Shown here: positions 1-8,117 of the stretch, piece by piece
How positions within the stretch are numbered: position 1 is the first letter of the stretch
Layout: every line of letters begins with the position of its first letter
From: Nitrosomonadales bacterium
GTDB taxonomy: Bacteria > Pseudomonadota > Gammaproteobacteria > Burkholderiales > Gallionellaceae
Direction of reading: 5' to 3'
Assembly: GCA_016195965.1 (NCBI GenBank)
Contig: JACPYR010000063.1
Location: 1-45,185 of the forward strand
DNA: 45,185 nucleotides
Notes under the pieces: generated by a model
Databases searched by the model: none
What the model saw: only the letters and a program-made list of their open reading frames with translations
What the model was told of the DNA's origin: nothing
Translations under genes and position numbers: made by a program

Positions 1-49
1 CGGCAAGGCTCACCGCTGAATGCTCGTCGGTTTGGCCCTTGCAAAAAAC

Positions 50-841
50 TCACTTGGGGGCAAAAACATCTCGCAACATCTCAGTCGCCTGATGCCATGA
101 ATCCTTGTCCGCCACCGCATCGTATCCCAGCGGGAGATCGAATTTCTTGCCCAGCGCATCCGAGTCCGGATTGGTAAAGCCATTTTTGACACCGGGATAA
201 ACGACCAACTGGTAATTGGCTTGCGCCTTGGCCATTTCTGCCTTGAAGCCCCAAATACTGCCGGGATCTATCGCCGGATCATTCTCGCCTACGAATGAAA
301 TAACGCGTCCCCATATTCCCCTGCGCCGGGCCGGATAATCGGTGACCAAGCCACCGTGAAAATTTGCCACCCCCACCAAACGCACGCCTAGCCGCGCCAT
401 GTTCAACACTACGCTGCCACCGAAACCATAGCCGAACGCCGCCACTTTATCGGGATCGACAGTTTCCTGTTCACTCAAAAATTTCATAGTCGCCTTGAAC
501 CGCACTAACTGCAACGGGACATTCCGGTTCAAATCCGAAGCGAGTTTGACCGCCTCGGCAGGAATGTTAGCCACCTTGCCATTACCATACATATCCACTG
601 CCAACGCGGTATAACCCAGCTCGGCCAGCATGCGTGCCCGCTTGCGGGAATATTCATTGTTTCCCCACCATTCATGTACCACGATCACCGCAGGGCGCTT
701 ACCTTTGATCGCGTCATCATAGGCCAGATAACCGACCAGCGTGGTGCCCTCCGCTTCATAGCTCACTTCTTTGCCTTGCACCGCAGCTTGTCCCACACCG
801 CAAAAACACATGAGCGAAAACGCCAACAACAATTTCTTCAT
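50..841 (-). CDS. Exported dienelactone hydrolase-like protein, catalytic residues lost
   Basis: An alpha/beta hydrolase of the dienelactone hydrolase family, 263 aa from the ATG at 841, which has a GGAGGA ribosome site just upstream. Residues 1-20 form a signal peptide ending in GQAA, so the protein is probably periplasmic. It is closely related to the protein encoded at 1710-2504. The nucleophile elbow reads GYGFGG, with Gly139 where the relative has Cys140. The catalytic His is replaced by Asn220 (VKNGF against AKHAF). Asp188 is kept. Family knowledge says Cys-Asp-His is the catalytic triad, so hydrolase activity by the usual route is unlikely. It may be a pseudoenzyme or binding protein. 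The fold assignment is secure; the function is not. Confidence 0.88.
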   Translation of the reverse strand: MKKLLLAFSLMCFCGVGQAAVQGKEVSYEAEGTTLVGYLAYDDAIKGKRPAVIVVHEWWGNNEYSRKRARMLAELGYTALAVDMYGNGKVANIPAEAVKLASDLNRNVPLQLVRFKATMKFLSEQETVDPDKVAAFGYGFGGSVVLNMARLGVRLVGVANFHGGLVTDYPARRRGIWGRVISFVGENDPAIDPGSIWGFKAEMAKAQANYQLVVYPGVKNGFTNPDSDALGKKFDLPLGYDAVADKDSWHQATEMLRDVFAPK

Positions 842-885
842 ACTTCCTCCTCCGTAAAAACTATACAACATCCCATCGCCGACTC

Positions 886-1191
886 TCAAGTTCCAACCGC
901 CTGCACCGCTTGCTTCACATAAAAAATTTTCATGCTTTCGCTGCGTACTCTTTCAAGCAATTGTTCAGCTTGCGCATCCTCCAGGACAAACTCGATTTTC
1001 ACCGCCAGTTCACCGGCCAGCTCAAAAAAAGTTTCTTCATGCATTTTGCCATGCTGGCCGAATCCTGCGATAGCACGGAATGCCGAACCACCGTGCACAC
1101 CCAGCGCCCTGGCTTCTTCCAGCAGCCATTCATACACAGGCATACCTGCATGGCGCTGTTTTTCACTGACGTAGAACGAAAGCAGATTCAT
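886..1191 (-). CDS. DUF190 family protein
   Basis: A 101-aa small cytosolic protein matching the DUF190 family by its overall pattern (YVSEKQRHAGMPVYEWL near the start and an HGGSAFRAIAGFG segment in the middle). DUF190 genes are commonly found beside crcB, and here crcB lies directly upstream on the same strand, 70 bp away. That supports a link to fluoride or ion homeostasis, but no reaction is known. The length is normal for the family. Confidence 0.85.
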   Translation of the reverse strand: MNLLSFYVSEKQRHAGMPVYEWLLEEARALGVHGGSAFRAIAGFGQHGKMHEETFFELAGELAVKIEFVLEDAQAEQLLERVRSESMKIFYVKQAVQAVGT

Positions 1192-1209
1192 GATTTCCCC
1201 CTATCCAAC

Positions 1210-1231
1210 TTTCCCCCGCAAGCGGGAGAAA
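1210..1231. repeat. Hairpin between crcB and the DUF190 gene
   Basis: Ten-base arms, tttcccccgc and gcgggagaaa, pair across a 2-base loop with one mismatch. There is no long T run on the minus strand, so it is a poor terminator. It resembles the CCCTCTCCCGC...GCGGGAGAGGG dispersed repeats seen elsewhere in the window (inside the fadB-like gene and recJ), in a decayed form. Confidence 0.5.
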
Positions 1232-1261
1232 GAGCAAACGTATCGCGATGCGGCACTCTTG

Positions 1262-1645
1262 CTAATTGTGCAACCATTTAAAAGTCTGTATCCCCAGCAC
1301 CGTCATCAACAACGAGCCGCCCAGATGGGCGGCGATAATCGCCGACCCCCACACATATTGGCCGCGCAGCAACAGCGTGACGGTCTCGGCGGAGAAAGTT
1401 GAGAAGGTGGTCAGCCCACCGAGAAAACCGGTGATGATGAACAAGCGCCATTCCGCCGACACCGCCGGATACTGCGCAAAGAAAGCGACCGCAAGACCGA
1501 TCAGATACCCGCCTATCAGGTTGGCTGCCAGCGTGCCGAACGGCAACTCAGGCAGCGCCGGATTGAGCCACAACCCCAATCCCCAGCGCAGCCAGGCTCC
1601 CAGCGCAGCCCCGAGCCCGATCGCAAAAAATGAATAAATCAACAT
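1262..1645 (-). CDS. crcB: Fluoride ion channel CrcB/Fluc
   Basis: A 127-aa integral membrane protein with four hydrophobic segments, the size and pattern of a CrcB/Fluc subunit. Family hallmarks are visible: GAWLRW near the start, the NLIGGYLIG segment and the [13 protein letters not shown] signature. Fluc proteins work as dual-topology dimers that export fluoride across the inner membrane. The downstream DUF190 gene is a usual neighbour. No fluoride riboswitch could be recognised in the 64 bases between this gene and the preceding hydrolase gene, so expression is probably from the upstream operon. Confidence 0.93.
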   Translation of the reverse strand: MLIYSFFAIGLGAALGAWLRWGLGLWLNPALPELPFGTLAANLIGGYLIGLAVAFFAQYPAVSAEWRLFIITGFLGGLTTFSTFSAETVTLLLRGQYVWGSAIIAAHLGGSLLMTVLGIQTFKWLHN

Positions 1646-1709
1646 ACATCCATTCTACCCGACCACGCGCATGTAACCACCCGGGACTTTCACCTCCATG
1701 TCCGAAGGC

Positions 1710-2504
1710 TCACTTTGCGGCGAACACTTCGCGCAGGAACACTTTGGCCTGCTCCCATGAATCCTTGTCCGCCGCTGCGTTGTAGGCAATCGGCAATTTG
1801 AATTTCTTGCCCAATTCGTCGGCGTCAGGATTGCTGAAGGCATGTTTTGCGCCGGGATAAATGACCACCCGGTAATCGGCTCCGGCATTAGTCATTTCCT
1901 GTTTAAAAGCGGAAATTTTGTCGGCCCCTATCATCGGATCGGCATCGCCGCTGAACGAAATGATGCGCGCCCTGACTTTTCCAGGCTGCGCCGGACTATC
2001 GGTTGCCAGCGAGCCATGGAAGCTCGCCACGCCCTTCAAGTCCTCACCCAGCCTGGCCATGTTCAGCGCCACGCCGCCGCCGAAACAATAGCCGAATGCC
2101 GCCATTTGATTGGCGTCCACGGTTTCATGGTTGCGCAACAACTGCATCCCTGCCTCAAAGCGCGCCTTGGCTTGCGGCATGTTCTTGCTCACCTCGCTTG
2201 CAAACTTGCCCGCCTCATTGGGATGATCCAGCACCTTGCCATCGCCATACATGTCGACCGCCAGAGCGGTATAGCCCAATTCCGCCAGCATCCGCGCCCG
2301 CTTGCGCGCGTACTCGTTTTGCCCCCACCACTCATGCAACACCAATACCGCCGGTCGTTTTCCCTTGATGGCATCGTCATAAGCGAGATAGCCTTTAAGC
2401 GTCGTACCATTCGCCTGATAGCTTACATCCTTGCCCTGTACCGCAGCCTGCGCAGTCATACTGCAAACACAACAGAGCGACAACATCCACAATAAAATTC
2501 TCAT
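1710..2504 (-). CDS. Exported dienelactone hydrolase family protein
   Basis: A 264-aa alpha/beta hydrolase with a signal peptide (residues 1-20, ending TAQA). The catalytic triad expected for dienelactone hydrolases is complete: Cys140 in the GYCFGG elbow, Asp189 in DADP and His221 in AKHAF. The first WW-containing motif, LHEWWG, is also typical. The likely role is hydrolysis of lactone or ester bonds in the periplasm; the substrate is unknown. It is a paralogue of the gene at 50-841, and crcB and DUF190 are nested between the two copies. A GAGGAATC ribosome site precedes the ATG. Confidence 0.9.
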   Translation of the reverse strand: MRILLWMLSLCCVCSMTAQAAVQGKDVSYQANGTTLKGYLAYDDAIKGKRPAVLVLHEWWGQNEYARKRARMLAELGYTALAVDMYGDGKVLDHPNEAGKFASEVSKNMPQAKARFEAGMQLLRNHETVDANQMAAFGYCFGGGVALNMARLGEDLKGVASFHGSLATDSPAQPGKVRARIISFSGDADPMIGADKISAFKQEMTNAGADYRVVIYPGAKHAFSNPDADELGKKFKLPIAYNAAADKDSWEQAKVFLREVFAAK

Positions 2505-2567
2505 GATTCCTCCTCAAAAAAAACGATCTCCCTGCCTTGGCCGCAAAAACCGCAAAACCCGTAGCGT

Positions 2568-3776
2568 CTATTCGACCACGCGCACCAGCGCGAAGCCGCC
2601 GCCCGGCGTGCGGAAGTTGGTAGTCTGCCCCTGGTACAAACGCGCGGCGACCAATTGTATCTGAGCGCCATAAGCATAGCAGCGCACATCGCACTTCAGC
2701 GATTGCTTGTCCCCTGCCGCATCACAGATCTCTCGCTCGCCCGGTGCAGCCAATCTTTGCGCGACATAGTCCGATTTCATGATCTCGCCGAACACGCGCC
2801 TGGTCAGCTTCTCGCCGCGATATGCCCCTTTGCTGCCGTAGCCGCTGTTCGGCTTGAAGAACCATTGTTTGCGCTCAGCCCACAACGATTCTTCCATATT
2901 CTCTTGCACTATGATGGTATGCGGCACGCCGGCCTGCAATACGGCGATATCCGCTGCATTTGCACCCAGCTTACGCAAACCTTCCACGTCGCTCAGACGC
3001 GCCAGATTGCGCTTGTCGGCATAACGGGCATAGTGAGCCGGCGCTGGCGTCAATACCACATTCTTGTCCAGATGCGCCCGGCGCAGGGCCGGATGCTGCT
3101 GCAACGTAAAATCGGTCAGGCGGTTATAGACCAGATCGATTTTTGTTCCATCCAGATACAGCCCATCCTGGCGCGCCAGCAATGCAGCGGGGTCGGCGAT
3201 GTAAGCCGTAATCCCCGCGCGCCCAAACATCGCCCGCGCCAGCAAAAATTCAGGGTAGAGGTATTGACCCTCCGGCTGGTCATCCACGATGCACACCGTG
3301 TTGAGCGGCACATCGCCGCGCTCCAGTCGCCATTCGTTGCGAAACATCCCGAGAAAAACATCTTCAAGATTATCGAGTGCAACAGTCTTGCCGGGAAAAT
3401 CCGCAACGCGCTGGCTGCCGATCAGCAGCGCATTCAGGAAAGCCCCGCCCGCATTGGTGTTGATCTCGATCAAGTGCGCGCCTTGCACATTGAGATGAAA
3501 GTCGTAGCCGTAGAACACACCTTGAGCAGGAATTTCTGTGCTGTCATCTATCCACCCCGGCAACTTGACCACTCGTTCCACCGCCTCAATCACCGTTTGC
3601 ATCTGGGCCAGCTGCGCCTCGGTGACATACAGCGGCACATCGGCAAACAAATGGGCATGGGCTGCGCTCAGCGCCTGCTGAAATGCCGTGCCTTGCACGC
3701 GGATCGCCGCATCAAGCGCCGCGTGATCCAGGCCTCCAGATTGCGCATCCGCATTCAGGCGTACGACATCACCCAC
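2568..3776 (-). CDS. ATP-grasp-like protein, possibly circularly permuted
   Basis: A 402-aa soluble protein starting with GTG and overlapping the end of the upstream chalcone-isomerase-like gene by 8 bp, so the two are probably co-translated. A KPNSGYGSKGAYRG stretch near residue 310 looks like the glycine-rich ATP-binding loop of ATP-grasp enzymes. An EINTNAGGAFLN motif near residue 105 resembles the metal-binding end of the same fold but comes before the loop, as in circularly permuted ATP-grasp families. If right, it would ligate a carboxylate to an amine or thiol. The substrate is unknown and the family call is an inference from motifs. Confidence 0.6.
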   Translation of the reverse strand: MGDVVRLNADAQSGGLDHAALDAAIRVQGTAFQQALSAAHAHLFADVPLYVTEAQLAQMQTVIEAVERVVKLPGWIDDSTEIPAQGVFYGYDFHLNVQGAHLIEINTNAGGAFLNALLIGSQRVADFPGKTVALDNLEDVFLGMFRNEWRLERGDVPLNTVCIVDDQPEGQYLYPEFLLARAMFGRAGITAYIADPAALLARQDGLYLDGTKIDLVYNRLTDFTLQQHPALRRAHLDKNVVLTPAPAHYARYADKRNLARLSDVEGLRKLGANAADIAVLQAGVPHTIIVQENMEESLWAERKQWFFKPNSGYGSKGAYRGEKLTRRVFGEIMKSDYVAQRLAAPGEREICDAAGDKQSLKCDVRCYAYGAQIQLVAARLYQGQTTNFRTPGGGFALVRVVE

Positions 3777-4338
3777 CCAGCAAATCCTTCTTCAAACCGT
3801 CCTGAACCGGCTTATCGCCCAGCCATATCCTGAGCAAGGCGCGGTAAAAGTCGCCCCCCGCTATCGTACCCAGCGCTTTATCGTTCAGACTGATCTTCGT
3901 GCCGTAAGCGGGCAAATAATCCAGCGTGATGATGTCACCCGTTTTGACTTCTTTCACCATCTCGAATATCTGCGTCATCTGACTGAGTTGCTCTTCCATC
4001 AACCGCAATTCGGCTGGCGTGTGGTTCATCTCGATCGCCTCACTGAAGGCTTCCAGCAATTTTTTCCCGTTCAATTCGCGCAGCATATGCAGCGCTACAC
4101 GACGCTCGTGTTCATCCAGAATGATCGTATGCGCCACAGTCTGTTTCTGCGGCAAATACAACGCGGCGATATAAACATGTACCTTGAAAACAAATTTGGT
4201 GCGCAAACCCGCGCCGTTCAAATGCAACATCACATTGCCAACCTGGGCGGTCTCAGGCAGTTTGACGCCTACCACCTCCAGCGCATTCGCGTTCCAGCTC
4301 AACAACAAACAACATACCAGGCACAATAATTTCTTCAT
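3769..4338 (-). CDS. Exported chalcone isomerase-like domain protein
   Basis: A 189-aa protein with a signal peptide (residues 1-19, ending NANA) followed by a chalcone-isomerase-like domain. The segment VGVKLPETAQV...LNGAGLRTKFVFKVHVYIAALYL is typical of bacterial members of this fold. Bacterial versions are periplasmic and usually lack known isomerase activity; some bind fatty acids. The neighbouring fatty-acid oxidation locus fits a lipid role, but that is inference. The gene heads a run of minus-strand genes down to position 50 and overlaps the next one. Confidence 0.78.
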   Translation of the reverse strand: MKKLLCLVCCLLLSWNANALEVVGVKLPETAQVGNVMLHLNGAGLRTKFVFKVHVYIAALYLPQKQTVAHTIILDEHERRVALHMLRELNGKKLLEAFSEAIEMNHTPAELRLMEEQLSQMTQIFEMVKEVKTGDIITLDYLPAYGTKISLNDKALGTIAGGDFYRALLRIWLGDKPVQDGLKKDLLGG

Positions 4339-4378
4339 CGCATTTCATTTCAAATAACTCAGGCACATCACCCAAAAT

Positions 4379-5575
4379 TTATAACGCCTCAAATACTCCA
4401 GCCGCTCCCATCCCGGTGCCTATACACATCGTCACCATGCCGTATTTTAACTTACGCCTGCGCAGGCCGTGCAGCAGCGTCGCGGTGCGGATCGCACCGG
4501 TCGCGCCGAGCGGATGACCGAGTGCTATCGCGCCGCCCAAGGGATTGACTATTGCGGGGTTCAGCCCCACATCGCCGATCACCGCCAGCGACTGCGCGGC
4601 GAACGCCTCGTTAAGTTCTATCCAGCCCATGTCGTCGAGCTTCAGGCCAACCTGTTTCAGCACGCGCGGGATCGCTTCCTTGGGGCCTATACCCATGATC
4701 TCCGGCGGAACCCCCGCCACCGTATAGCCCAGAAATTTCCCGATCGGCGTGAGGTTGTAGCGCTTCAACGCCGCCTCGGAACACAGCAACACCGCCGCCG
4801 CGCCATCCGACATCTGCGAGCTGTTGCCTGCCGTAACCGAACCCTTTTGTGCGAACACGGTCTTCAATTTCGCCAGCGCGTCCAGCGTGGTATCCGCGCG
4901 AGGCCCCTCATCCTGCGCCACGTCGCGGACCTTGATCTTCACCTCGCGCGAGTCCATGTCCGGCACATGCTCGGCAATGCGATAGGGCGTGATCTCGCCG
5001 TTGAATTCACCCGCATTGATCGCCGCGATCGCGCGCTGGTGGCTCTGCAACGCGAACGCGTCCTGCGCTTCACGGCTTACCTTCCACTGCTCCGCAACCT
5101 TCTCCGCAGTCAGCCCCATGCCGTAGGCGATGCCGTAATGCTCGTCCTCGAACACCGCAGGGTTGAACGCGATCTTGTTGCCCATCATCGGCACCATGCT
5201 CATGCTCTCCATGCCCGCCGCAACCATCACGTCGGCCTCGCCCAGTCGGATGCGGTCGGCGGCAAGCGCCACCGCCTGCAAGCCGGAAGAACAGAAGCGG
5301 TTGATGGTCAATCCCGGCACGATATTCGGCAACCCGGCCAGCAACACCGCGATGCGCGCCACGTTCACCCCCTGCTCAGCCTCCGGCATCGCGCAACCGA
5401 CGATCACATCGGCTATCGAAGCCGGATCGAGCGTCGGCGCCTGCGCCAGCACGCTCTGCAACGCATGCACCAGCAGATCGTCGGGACGGGTGTTGCGGAA
5501 CATGCCGCGCGGCGCCTTGCCGACCGGCGTGCGGGTTGCTGCGACGATGTAGGCTTCCTGTATTTGTTTGCTCAT
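4379..5575 (-). CDS. fadA: Acetyl-CoA acyltransferase (thiolase)
   Basis: A 398-aa type I thiolase that cleaves 3-ketoacyl-CoA with CoA in the last step of beta-oxidation. The nucleophile Cys95 lies in NRFCSSGLQA, His354 in GHPLGATG and the second cysteine, Cys384, in CIGTGMGAAG. The ATG at 5575 is chosen because AAGGAG lies 8 bases upstream; a TTG two codons earlier has no such site. It is on the same strand as the fadB-like gene but separated from it by 2.9 kb holding toxin-antitoxin modules and a lipoprotein gene, so it may no longer be co-transcribed with it. The symbol reflects the pathway role, not proven orthology. Confidence 0.92.
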   Translation of the reverse strand: MSKQIQEAYIVAATRTPVGKAPRGMFRNTRPDDLLVHALQSVLAQAPTLDPASIADVIVGCAMPEAEQGVNVARIAVLLAGLPNIVPGLTINRFCSSGLQAVALAADRIRLGEADVMVAAGMESMSMVPMMGNKIAFNPAVFEDEHYGIAYGMGLTAEKVAEQWKVSREAQDAFALQSHQRAIAAINAGEFNGEITPYRIAEHVPDMDSREVKIKVRDVAQDEGPRADTTLDALAKLKTVFAQKGSVTAGNSSQMSDGAAAVLLCSEAALKRYNLTPIGKFLGYTVAGVPPEIMGIGPKEAIPRVLKQVGLKLDDMGWIELNEAFAAQSLAVIGDVGLNPAIVNPLGGAIALGHPLGATGAIRTATLLHGLRRRKLKYGMVTMCIGTGMGAAGVFEAL

Positions 5576-5603
5576 ATTCAATTCTCCTTCACGAAACCGC
5601 AGC

Positions 5604-5648
5604 TTTCATCCGTTCGTGGTGAGCTAGCCGAACCATGAACGGATGAAA
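5604..5648. repeat. Inverted repeat of the GTTCGTGGTGAGC family
   Basis: Seventeen-base arms with one mismatch (tttcatccgttcgtggt and its partner ending at 5648) flank an 11-base loop containing gagctagccga. The core GTTCGTGGTGAGCT..CGAACCATGAAC is shared with the repeats at 11067-11142. It lies directly upstream of the thiolase gene and could fold in the leader RNA. Confidence 0.7.
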
Positions 5649-5840
5649 CAATATTTTCAAACTCACCCTCCGACATAACCAGCGACTTGGCTGCCGTATT
5701 TTGACAGCTTAGTCGAATGGTTACTCGTTCCATCAAGCTCAAGGCGAACGGACTAACGTAGTTCGTCGTAGGGCTCAATAAACCAAGTGCATTGCACCGG
5801 ATGATTGTATTCGTCGCAATAAGATTGAGCCTTACGCGAG
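5649..5840. other. Intergenic stretch with decayed repeats
   Basis: No gene is supported here. A weak copy of the same GTTCG...CGAAC repeat family lies around 5718-5752. An 8-base inverted repeat, GGCTCAAT at 5772-5779 and ATTGAGCC at 5824-5831, encloses a palindromic ATTGC-rich segment. This looks like accumulated intergenic repeat debris. Confidence 0.45.
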
Positions 5841-6725
5841 CTATCTCTTCAAAACCAATTGCGAAATTGACTCCTTTTCACTCGGCAACATTGTGCGCAA
5901 TGTTTCCGCCCATGCTTGTATCGGGAGATCAATTAATTCCTGCCTAATTATGGCCTTGACCGTCTCAGACCATTCTGGGATTGGTTTTTTAGAGATATCG
6001 GTGGATACCTCTTTCATTGGCCGTATGCTCTTATTATTTGTGCCGGATAGTGAAAGATGTGTGAAATAATTCACGGCTCCGGCTATCACGTTCGTAGGCT
6101 CTGCGCTCTTATCCTTTGCACCGAATTCCGCAGGCAAGAGGAGAGAACGCACGACTAACGCCTTGCCGCTTACACAGTCAATTAGTGCAACTTCCGCCGA
6201 GAGATAGATTACCGAAATATCGCGATATGCATATGTTGCTAAAGCTTCGAGACGCTGATTGGTGCCACCAAAAACATCTAAAGACTTTCTCTTCGCTACG
6301 ACGAAAAGCGCGTCGAGTGAATTTTCCCGGCAGTAGGTTTTAGCAGCAACCTCAATTTTGCTCCAGTTTGGCCCCCAATAGGCTGGCGCATCCCATGGAC
6401 CGTTTAGGTCGTTAACTTGTTTGAATACTGCTAATGAGTGTTGATCAGGCACGTACGTAGCCCCGAATACAGCCTGCACCGCAGATGCAAGCTGAGTTGC
6501 ATACAACTTATCAATATCCCATTGAGATATATCCATCTCTTCGAATTCGTTTCCAAAAGCTGTATATCCCACGTACTCCCTTGAAACTGTATCTGCAACC
6601 ATTGATACCGTGCTAAAACGCTTTATACGTGTGAGCACGTCCGCATCAATAGTCGGCGGCAATGTCGCACAACCGACAAGTACCAATGAACACAGCACTG
6701 CAAAGAAACAGGCCATATTTTTCAT
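5841..6725 (-). CDS. Predicted lipoprotein of unknown function
   Basis: A 294-aa protein with a lipoprotein signal: a hydrophobic stretch ending in VLVGC, with Cys19 as the lipidation site. The rest is soluble, with no motif I recognise. Base composition is visibly lower in GC than the flanking fatty-acid genes. It lies in the accessory stretch between the thiolase and the fadB-tail/toxin-antitoxin units, on the same strand, which suggests acquisition by transfer. The start ATG at 6725 has GAGGGA upstream. Function unknown. Confidence 0.75.
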   Translation of the reverse strand: MKNMACFFAVLCSLVLVGCATLPPTIDADVLTRIKRFSTVSMVADTVSREYVGYTAFGNEFEEMDISQWDIDKLYATQLASAVQAVFGATYVPDQHSLAVFKQVNDLNGPWDAPAYWGPNWSKIEVAAKTYCRENSLDALFVVAKRKSLDVFGGTNQRLEALATYAYRDISVIYLSAEVALIDCVSGKALVVRSLLLPAEFGAKDKSAEPTNVIAGAVNYFTHLSLSGTNNKSIRPMKEVSTDISKKPIPEWSETVKAIIRQELIDLPIQAWAETLRTMLPSEKESISQLVLKR

Positions 6726-6838
6726 AAAAATGATCCCTCAAAGTGAGTAATATAAGGTTTCTAGACACATAACAGGTTAACAATTACTTAGACTGATCTA
6801 AGATCAGTACTATTAGAAATTAGGGCGACCATTTTGGC

Positions 6839-6940
6839 CTTGATCCTCAATGGTGTCCCGTTCTTCAATATATATTCCACGCGATCCTGTGTCTTCTGCT
6901 TCGCCAAGTGAAGTATGAAGTGATGGCACTCCAAATCGCC
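6839..6940 (-). pseudogene. Partial copy A of the fadB-like gene 3' end
   Basis: Thirty-four codons here match the last codons of the fadB-like gene (end at 8507): about 22 of 33 residues are identical, including QKT, DRVEY, LKNG and PLR. The copy begins 13 bases after the vapC stop codon. Where the true gene has its stop, this copy reads AAG and the frame runs on for 17 more codons to a TAA. An ATG at 6949 opens this frame (a 53-codon reading frame), so a short peptide could be made, but the segment is best read as a gene fragment. Confidence 0.8.
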
Positions 6941-6953
6941 GCCATTCATACCA

Positions 6954-7358
6954 TCATTGCGCCAAATACTCTTGCATGGAAAACGCGATGCCCGACACGG
7001 CATCCCTGAGTTTGCGGTCTTCCGTAATCAGCGGGGCGTCCAGGCTTTGCGCCAGTGCGACGTACTGCGCGTCGTAGCCGGTGATCGCATATTTTGCCGC
7101 CACGGCAAGTGCCGCATCCATTTTTACTTCGCACTGCGCAACTTTGATGAAGCGCTCCGCATGTTCCAGCAATTTTTTGCATTGCGCGAGTTTCAAAATG
7201 TCGCGCCGCTGGTAGGTCGCCAGCACGTTCAGGATTTCATGCAGGCATAACCCGGTAGTGCGCCAATCCATGTCTTTCTCCCGCAGCTTCTGGACCGGCG
7301 GCGTGTAATCGCTTTCGATCAGGGAGTAGATCAGGATATTGGCGTCAACGACAATCAT
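6954..7358 (-). CDS. vapC: VapC-type PIN-domain toxin ribonuclease
   Basis: A 134-aa PIN-domain protein. The acidic residues expected for the nuclease site are present: Asp5 (VVDANIL), Glu41 (LHEILN), Asp96 (GYDAQYVALA) and Asp114 (ITEDRKL). Family members cut tRNA or rRNA when released from their antitoxin. The ATG overlaps the stop of the antitoxin gene by 4 bp (ATGA), the usual coupling in such modules. The frame is intact. A fadB 3'-end copy follows immediately. Confidence 0.9.
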   Translation of the reverse strand: MIVVDANILIYSLIESDYTPPVQKLREKDMDWRTTGLCLHEILNVLATYQRRDILKLAQCKKLLEHAERFIKVAQCEVKMDAALAVAAKYAITGYDAQYVALAQSLDAPLITEDRKLRDAVSGIAFSMQEYLAQ

Positions 7359-7606
7359 TTTGGCAGGGTAGCTTTTCCGGAATCTCGCTCTTCGCGGATG
7401 ACGGCGACAACATTACTTGCAGTCACCGGCTTTGCAGGCTTGAGCGGCTTGGGCAGCAGCCCGGCAGCATTCCTCGTCTCGGCAGACAGCGCCTGCTCCA
7501 GCAGCGCCAAGGCCTGCCGTGTCATGGAACGATGGTGGCGCGCGGCTTCTTCCTTGAGCTTGCGGTGCAACTCGGGAGGGAAATCTTTAATCAGCAATCC
7601 AGACAT
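7355..7606 (-). CDS. vapB: Antitoxin of the VapB/FitA type
   Basis: An 83-aa protein. The N-terminal LLIKDFPPELHRKLKEEAARHHRSMTRQA has the pattern of a ribbon-helix-helix DNA-binding domain of FitA/VapB antitoxins; the C-terminal tail would bind the PIN toxin encoded next to it. The start ATG is preceded by TGAGGTT. The promoter and a flanking inverted repeat lie at 7628-7667, consistent with autoregulation. Confidence 0.85.
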   Translation of the reverse strand: MSGLLIKDFPPELHRKLKEEAARHHRSMTRQALALLEQALSAETRNAAGLLPKPLKPAKPVTASNVVAVIREERDSGKATLPK

Positions 7607-7627
7607 GGCAACCTCACAACTATAGAA

Positions 7628-7667
7628 ACGGTAGCGAAATGATAGTCTTATTGTACCGTGGCAGCAA
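7628..7667 (-). promoter_or_regulatory. Predicted vapBC promoter and operator
   Basis: On the minus strand TTGCTG (7662-7667) and TATCAT (7639-7644) are separated by 17 bases, a reasonable sigma-70 promoter. Six-base inverted arms, ACGGTA at 7628-7633 and TACCGT at 7654-7659, bracket the -10 region and could be the antitoxin operator. It starts right after the copy B fadB tail, so the module carries its own promoter. Confidence 0.55.
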
Positions 7668-7672
7668 GCGGA

Positions 7673-7741
7673 CTAGTTCCGCAACGGCTTCCCGTTCTAC
7701 AACATGTACTCCACCCGAACCCTGGTCTTCTGTGTCGCGAG
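7673..7741 (-). pseudogene. Partial copy B of the fadB-like gene 3' end
   Basis: Sixty-nine bases align without gaps to the last 23 codons of the fadB-like gene, with 11 mismatches (about 84 percent identity). The reading frame matches but carries an internal TAG at the codon for the Lys before NGKPLRN, and ends in TAG where the gene has TAA. Homology stops abruptly upstream of 7741. The copy sits 60 bases after the end of the ccdB-like sequence and directly before the vapBC promoter. Confidence 0.85.
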
Positions 7742-7801
7742 GGGCCCAAAGCGGTCAGCATGTTTTTTCCAACGGCGCAAACGATATCCGCGCGGCTTGA
7801 A

Positions 7802-8117
7802 TCATATCCCGGTAAACAGCAAATCCAGCGCAGCGATGATTTCATCGCGCTTGCTTTTCAGCGATGCAACTTTATCGCCCAGCAAACGGTTGGGGATACC
7901 CGCCAGCTCTGCTGGTGGACATGACGACTGCCACACCCTTGATCTTGAACTGCGGATTGAGATATTTGGCTGCCAGTCCCATTTCTTCTGCCAGGATAAG
8001 CGGCGCTACCACACGGGTTGCCAAAGTATCCAGCAGGTCGGCTTGCACATCCAGCAGATAAGGAATGGACTTGCTCGTGTCCGGGTTGGGATTGAGGTAG
8101 ACGTCGAACTGCGCCAT
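7802..8117 (-). pseudogene. ccdB: ccdB-like gyrase toxin gene with frameshift
   Basis: The start encodes MAQFDVYLNPNPDTSKSIPYL and continues as a good CcdB through about residue 67 (KGVAVVMST). The matching C-terminal half (LAGIPNRLLGDKVASL to the end at FTGI) is in another frame, with the shift near 7917-7925. The 316-base span is one base more than a multiple of three. As read, the frame runs on only to 7872 and lacks the family's C-terminal helix, which contacts gyrase and is needed for toxicity. The start overlaps the antitoxin stop (TGATG). Either a decayed toxin or a base-calling error. Confidence 0.8.

Noticed and set aside
1646..1709. Fluoride riboswitch before crcB
   Set aside because: The 64-base gap lacks the conserved riboswitch core and is too short with the upstream gene so close.
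2655..3833. Long plus-strand open frame opposite the ATP-grasp-like gene, and similar long antisense frames opposite the thiolase, the fadB-like gene, the jet genes and lysS
   Set aside because: They mirror the codon pattern of GC-rich genes on the other strand, have no family motifs or ribosome sites, and the sense genes are secure.
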